From Clostridia bacterium (GTDB lineage: Bacteria > Bacillota > Clostridia > Christensenellales > Aristaeellaceae), in assembly GCA_017537105.1 (NCBI GenBank), contig JAFWBZ010000303.1, forward strand, positions 1-8,337: 8,337 nt of DNA. Reading direction: 5' to 3'. Each line of letters starts with the position of its first letter. Positions within the stretch are counted from its first letter, which is position 1. This document shows, one piece after another, positions 5,274 through 8,337 of the stretch. The notes under the pieces are model-generated. The model was not told the DNA's origin. It saw only the letters and a program-made list of their open reading frames with translations, and did no database searches. A program made the position numbers and the translations under genes.

Positions 5274-5912
5274 ATGTCCAATCGCGGCAGGCTGTTTGTC
5301 ATTTCAGGCCCCGCAGGCGCCGGGAAATCGGAAATCGTCAAGACGGTTCTCAAAAGGCACCCCGACGTAAAGCTCTCTGTGTCGTGCACGACCCGCGCGC
5401 CGCGTCCCGGTGAGGAGAACGGCGTAAGCTATCACTTCGTGACCGACGAGCGCTTCGACGCGCTGGTGGCCGAAAACGCCTTTTACGAGTGGGCACACGT
5501 CCATCAGAACCGCTACGGCACGCTGAAATCCGTCGTGCGGCAGGAGCTGGACGCCGGGCACGACCTGATTCTGGAGATCGACGTGCAGGGCTGCCTGCAG
5601 GCCATGGCGCAAGACCCCACTGTGACGGGCATCTTCGTCTGTCCGCCCAGCCGGGAGAACCTCGAGGCGCGCCTGCGCAACCGCGGCACGGAGACCGAAG
5701 AGGCCATCCGCGTGCGCCTGGGCAACGTGGCGAAGGAGTGCGCCACCGCCTATCAATATCACTATATCATCATCCATCAGGACTGGTCGGTCGTGCCCGA
5801 CGCCCTGGAGATCGCGGCAGAAGAGGTCTATTCGATCATCACCGCCCGCCGCAGGGAGCTGGACGCCAACCGCGAGTTCCTGGACAAACTGAACGCTTCA
5901 CTGAACGCTTGA
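5274..5912 (+). CDS. gmk: Guanylate kinase
   Basis: Gmk phosphorylates GMP to GDP with ATP, an essential step in GTP/dGTP supply and in recycling cyclic-di-GMP breakdown products. The 212 residues match the family length. Visible motifs are the P-loop GPAGAGKS (12-19), the GMP-binding segment SCTTRAPRPGE with R41 and R44, YHFV (53-56), E72, Y81-G-T83, and EIDVQG (101-106) with D103. The lid segment RLRNRGTE follows. AAAGGAG (5257-5263) lies ten bases before the ATG. Small departures from the usual pattern are NRYGT for NYYGT and YHYIIIH where YDYVVVN is common; core binding residues are intact. The last codons contain a tandem repeat of CTGAACGCTT (5889-5898, 5901-5910) giving a C-terminus LNASLNA. 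The next gene, rpoZ, starts 19 bases downstream. Confidence 0.96.
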   Translation: MSNRGRLFVISGPAGAGKSEIVKTVLKRHPDVKLSVSCTTRAPRPGEENGVSYHFVTDERFDALVAENAFYEWAHVHQNRYGTLKSVVRQELDAGHDLILEIDVQGCLQAMAQDPTVTGIFVCPPSRENLEARLRNRGTETEEAIRVRLGNVAKECATAYQYHYIIIHQDWSVVPDALEIAAEEVYSIITARRRELDANREFLDKLNASLNA

Positions 5913-5931
5913 CGCAGGAGGTAAATGACCC

Positions 5932-6150
5932 ATGATGACCGAACCCCCCATTGGTGAGCTGCTGGAAAAGGTGGACTGCCGCTATACGCTGGCAGTGGAG
6001 GCCTCGAAGCGCGCCCGCGAGCTGATCGGCGGCTCCCTGCCGCTGATCGATACCAAGGAAACCAAGCCCCTGTCGATCGCCATCGAGGAGATCAACCGCA
6101 GGCTGATTACCTATTCCCGCAATGAAGAGGCGGAGGATGAGCGCGAGTAA
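5932..6150 (+). CDS. rpoZ: DNA-directed RNA polymerase omega subunit
   Basis: Omega is the small subunit that wraps the beta-prime C-terminus, helps polymerase assembly, and contributes to the ppGpp site in some bacteria. The 72 residues are close to the Bacillus length (67). The family pattern is clear: PPIGELLEKVD (5-15), RYTL (17-20), SKRARELI (25-32) and KPLSIAIEEI (45-54), followed by a short acidic end. AGGAGGT (5916-5922) lies nine bases before the ATG at 5932. A second ATG follows immediately (5935), so the exact first residue is uncertain by one. Its place after gmk is the standard Bacillota order. No terminator follows, so read-through into coaBC is likely. Confidence 0.95.
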   Translation: MMTEPPIGELLEKVDCRYTLAVEASKRARELIGGSLPLIDTKETKPLSIAIEEINRRLITYSRNEEAEDERE

Positions 6151-6314
6151 CACCGGCTTGCGCGGCGATGAAAACCCATAGTGTACAGCGAGGCGAAACC
6201 CGACCTTTGATAGAAAAGATCGGCTTTCGCTTGTTGTGCTGATTTGGGACGGGTACATCTGCGGCAAATCGCATCCGCGTGCCGCTGCGTATTGACTCGA
6301 GAGGAGCGATGAAT
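6151..6314 (+). other. Structured leader between rpoZ and coaBC
   Basis: This 164-base gap is far longer than the others in the operon. Two hairpins can be drawn. The first pairs AGGCGAAACCCGACCTT (6191-6207) with AAGATCGGCTTTCGCTT (6216-6232) around an eight-base loop, with two mismatches and one G-U pair. The second pairs GCGGCA (6261-6266) with TGCCGC (6280-6285). Neither has a T-tract, so they are not standard terminators, and I see no promoter here. A processing site, an mRNA-stability element, a regulatory leader for coaBC, or decayed sequence are all possible. It matches no riboswitch class I can recognise by eye. Confidence 0.4.
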
Positions 6315-7505
6315 ATGCTGAAGGACCGGCGCATCGTGCTGGGTGTCACGGGCGGCATCGCGGTCTACAAGGCCTGCGACCTGGCGAGCAGGCTCGTCAA
6401 GCGCGGCGCGCAGGTGCGCGTGGTGCTCACCGAGCACGCCTGCAGATTCGTGCCGCCGTTGACCTTCGAAACCCTGACCGGAAACCCCGCCTGCGTGGAC
6501 ATGTTCGGCCCCCGGGGCGGCATGGACCACATCTCGCTGGCCAAGTGGGGCGAGCTGTTTGTGACCGCGCCGGCCACGGCCAACTGCATTGCCAAGCTGG
6601 CCGGCGGCATTGCCGACGACCTGCTGACCACCACCGCACTGGCGATGAACGGCCCGGTGCTGATCGCACCGGCCATGAACGCCAACATGTACCGGCATCC
6701 GGCGACGCAGCAGAACCTGGAGCTGCTGCGGCAGCGGGGCGTGTGCACGGTGGGCCCGGAATCCGGGCGGCTGGCCTGCGGGGACGACGACATCGGCCGG
6801 ATGTCCGAGCCGGAGGCCATCGCCGAGGCCGCGGACGCGCTGCTGAACGTGCGCCGCGACTTGGAGGGCAAAAAGGTGCTGGTCACGGCGGGACCGACCG
6901 TGGAGCGCATCGATCCGGTGCGCTACATCACCAATCGGTCCTCGGGCAAGATGGGCTATGCCCTTGCCGAGGCGGCGCGGGATCGCGGGGCGGACGTGGT
7001 GCTGGTATCCGGCCCGGTGCACCTCGACCGGCCGCGCGGCGTGGAGATCGTGGACATCGAGTCCAGCGCCGAGCTGTGCGAGGCCGTGCTCTCCCGAGGG
7101 CCGTGGATGGACGTGGTGATTCAGGCTGCGGCGCCGGCGGACTTCCGACCGGCGAGCTATTCCGAGCAGAAGATCAAGAAGACCGGTGAGGGGCTGGCGC
7201 TCCGGCTGGAGAACACCACCGACATCGCCGCCGAGCTGGGCCGCCGCAAGCGCGCGGGCCAGGTGCTCGTGGCCTTTGCGGCGGAGACCAGCAACCTGCT
7301 GGAAAACGCCGGGGCAAAGCTGGCGAAGAAGAATGCGGATCTGATCGTGGCCAACGACGTCTCCCGCAGCGATGCGGGCTTCGGCGTGGACACCAACGCG
7401 GTGACGCTGATCACCCGGGGTGAGCCCGAGGAGCTTCCGCTGATGTCAAAGCGGGAGACCGCCGACGCCATACTCGATCGGGTGGCGCTGCTGATAGGAA
7501 GGTAA
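6315..7505 (+). CDS. coaBC: Bifunctional phosphopantothenoylcysteine decarboxylase / phosphopantothenate-cysteine ligase
   Basis: CoaBC performs two consecutive steps of coenzyme A synthesis. CoaB joins cysteine to 4'-phosphopantothenate using a nucleotide triphosphate, and the FMN-bound CoaC domain decarboxylates the product to 4'-phosphopantetheine. The 396 residues carry both domains. CoaC (about 1-180) has GVTGGIAVYK, catalytic H72 in HISLAKW, PAMNANM with N122, and the flap cysteine C155 in ACGD with GRM. CoaB (about 183-396) has AGPT (192-195), N207 in TNRSSGKMG, and K286 in KIKK. All key residues correspond to the Escherichia coli ones with a constant offset of three. Two ATGs occur, at 6309 and 6315. 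AGGAG (6302-6306) is 8 bases from the second but only 2 from the first, so 6315 is chosen. AAPADFRP replaces the common AAVADFRP, a mild change. PriA starts one base after the stop. Confidence 0.95.
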   Translation: MLKDRRIVLGVTGGIAVYKACDLASRLVKRGAQVRVVLTEHACRFVPPLTFETLTGNPACVDMFGPRGGMDHISLAKWGELFVTAPATANCIAKLAGGIADDLLTTTALAMNGPVLIAPAMNANMYRHPATQQNLELLRQRGVCTVGPESGRLACGDDDIGRMSEPEAIAEAADALLNVRRDLEGKKVLVTAGPTVERIDPVRYITNRSSGKMGYALAEAARDRGADVVLVSGPVHLDRPRGVEIVDIESSAELCEAVLSRGPWMDVVIQAAAPADFRPASYSEQKIKKTGEGLALRLENTTDIAAELGRRKRAGQVLVAFAAETSNLLENAGAKLAKKNADLIVANDVSRSDAGFGVDTNAVTLITRGEPEELPLMSKRETADAILDRVALLIGR

Positions 7506-7506
7506 C

Positions 7507-8337
7507 ATGGCTTTTGCGGAAGTGATCGTCGACCTCTCTGCCGAGGCGGTGGACAGGCGGTTCACCTATTCGATCCCCGAGGGCATGCGGGTGCGGGCCG
7601 GACAGCTGGTGGCGGTGCCCTTCGGGCCGAGGGTGCTGGAGGGCTTCGTGATCGACCTGGTGGAGGAATGCGCTCTGGATGCGGAAAAGATCCGGCCCAT
7701 TCTTCGCGTCGTCCGGGAAGAGCCGGTGGTGCTGCCGGATCTGATGGCGCTGGCGGAGTGGATGCACGTCCACTATCTGTGCAACCTGGTGGACGCCCTG
7801 CGGCTGATGATACCCGCGGAGATGCGGGGCGGCCGGGTGCGGGAGCGCCGCCGACGCCGGGCGCACCTGCTGCTGACGGAAGCCGATGCGGACGCGTTCA
7901 TCGCCACCAATCCCCGCGCGCCGCGGCAGATCGAGGTGCTGCGGAGGCTCCGGCAGGGCGATCTGGACGCCGCGGAGCTGGACGGCGGCGCGCTTCGTGC
8001 GCTGGTCCGAAAGGGCGCGGTGGAGACCTATAAAGGAGAGGTGCGTCGCACGCCGCTGGCGCTGGCGGAAACCCTGCACACCGAGGACCCGGTGCTGATG
8101 CCGGAGCAATCGGAGGCGCTGCAGAGGCTGACGGCGGCGCTGGAGGGCGAGGGCGGCCGATTCCTGCTGCACGGCGTCACCGGCAGCGGCAAGACGGAGG
8201 TCTACATCCGGCTGATCCGGCACGCGCTGGAGCTGGGTCGGACGGCCATCGTGCTGGTGCCGGAGATCGCGCTGACGCCGCAGATGGTCTCCTGGCTGCA
8301 CGGGCGCTTCGGCGCAGACGCCGCGGTGCTGCACTCC
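7507..8337 (+). CDS. priA: Primosomal protein N' (replication restart helicase PriA), N-terminal part
   Basis: PriA recognises stalled or repaired replication forks and reloads the replicative helicase. The window holds the first 277 residues of a protein usually about 730-830 long; the frame is open to the edge. Residues 1-105 fit the 3'-DNA-binding domain (AEVIVDL, FTYSIPEG, GQLVAVPFG). About 110-190 is a winged-helix-like region that opens with an arginine-rich stretch, RERRRRRAHLLL. The helicase core begins near 200 with the Walker A motif GVTGSGKT (223-230) and VPEIALTPQM. The DEAD-box-like Walker B, the zinc-binding cysteines and the later helicase motifs lie beyond the window. AGGAAGG (7496-7502), inside the end of coaBC, is four bases before the ATG, and the genes are one base apart, so translation is probably coupled. 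Confidence 0.94.
   Translation, partial: MAFAEVIVDLSAEAVDRRFTYSIPEGMRVRAGQLVAVPFGPRVLEGFVIDLVEECALDAEKIRPILRVVREEPVVLPDLMALAEWMHVHYLCNLVDALRLMIPAEMRGGRVRERRRRRAHLLLTEADADAFIATNPRAPRQIEVLRRLRQGDLDAAELDGGALRALVRKGAVETYKGEVRRTPLALAETLHTEDPVLMPEQSEALQRLTAALEGEGGRFLLHGVTGSGKTEVYIRLIRHALELGRTAIVLVPEIALTPQMVSWLHGRFGADAAVLHS

Noticed and set aside
6168..6242. 24-codon leader peptide before coaBC
   Set aside because: The ATG at 6168 has no ribosome binding site, the peptide has no run of regulatory codons, and there is no attenuator terminator after it.

Overview
The window looks like chromosomal DNA from a GC-rich member of the Bacillota, most likely class Clostridia. The evidence is the block yicC - gmk - rpoZ - coaBC - priA, the arrangement known from Bacillus and clostridia. 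Purine-rich Shine-Dalgarno sites of the GGAGG type precede most genes, and there are near-consensus sigma-A promoters. A narrower placement (for example Christensenellales or a related gut lineage) would be a guess.

Layout. (1) Bases 1-643, minus strand: the N-terminal 214 residues of a membrane-anchored, probably extracytoplasmic sensor-like protein whose C-terminus lies outside the window. (2) 644-1029: a divergent intergenic region with a strong promoter on each strand. (3) 1030-1200: an AT-rich gene for a 56-residue two-helix membrane protein with no recognised family. It is bracketed by two inverted copies of a terminator-like sequence (965-997 and 1221-1253). (4) 1256-1423: non-coding, with some hairpin potential. 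(5) 1424-4221: a promoter, ligA (NAD-dependent DNA ligase, clade-variant motifs), an unrecognised membrane protein with an extreme Tyr/Trp/Asp/Glu-rich C-terminal tail, and an intrinsic terminator. (6) 4232-8337: an extended -10 promoter followed by yicC, gmk, rpoZ, coaBC and priA, all on the plus strand, with priA cut by the window end.

The right half is a housekeeping operon: RNA turnover (YicC), GMP to GDP conversion (Gmk), the omega subunit of RNA polymerase (RpoZ), coenzyme A synthesis (CoaBC) and replication restart (PriA). In Bacillus subtilis the small gene remA sits between yicC and gmk; here the 75-base gap has no room for it. A 164-base leader with two hairpins separates rpoZ from coaBC.

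The least explained parts are the small AT-rich gene between mirrored terminators, the aromatic-acidic membrane protein downstream of ligA, and the truncated sensor-like protein. No rRNA, tRNA, CRISPR array or transposase gene was seen.
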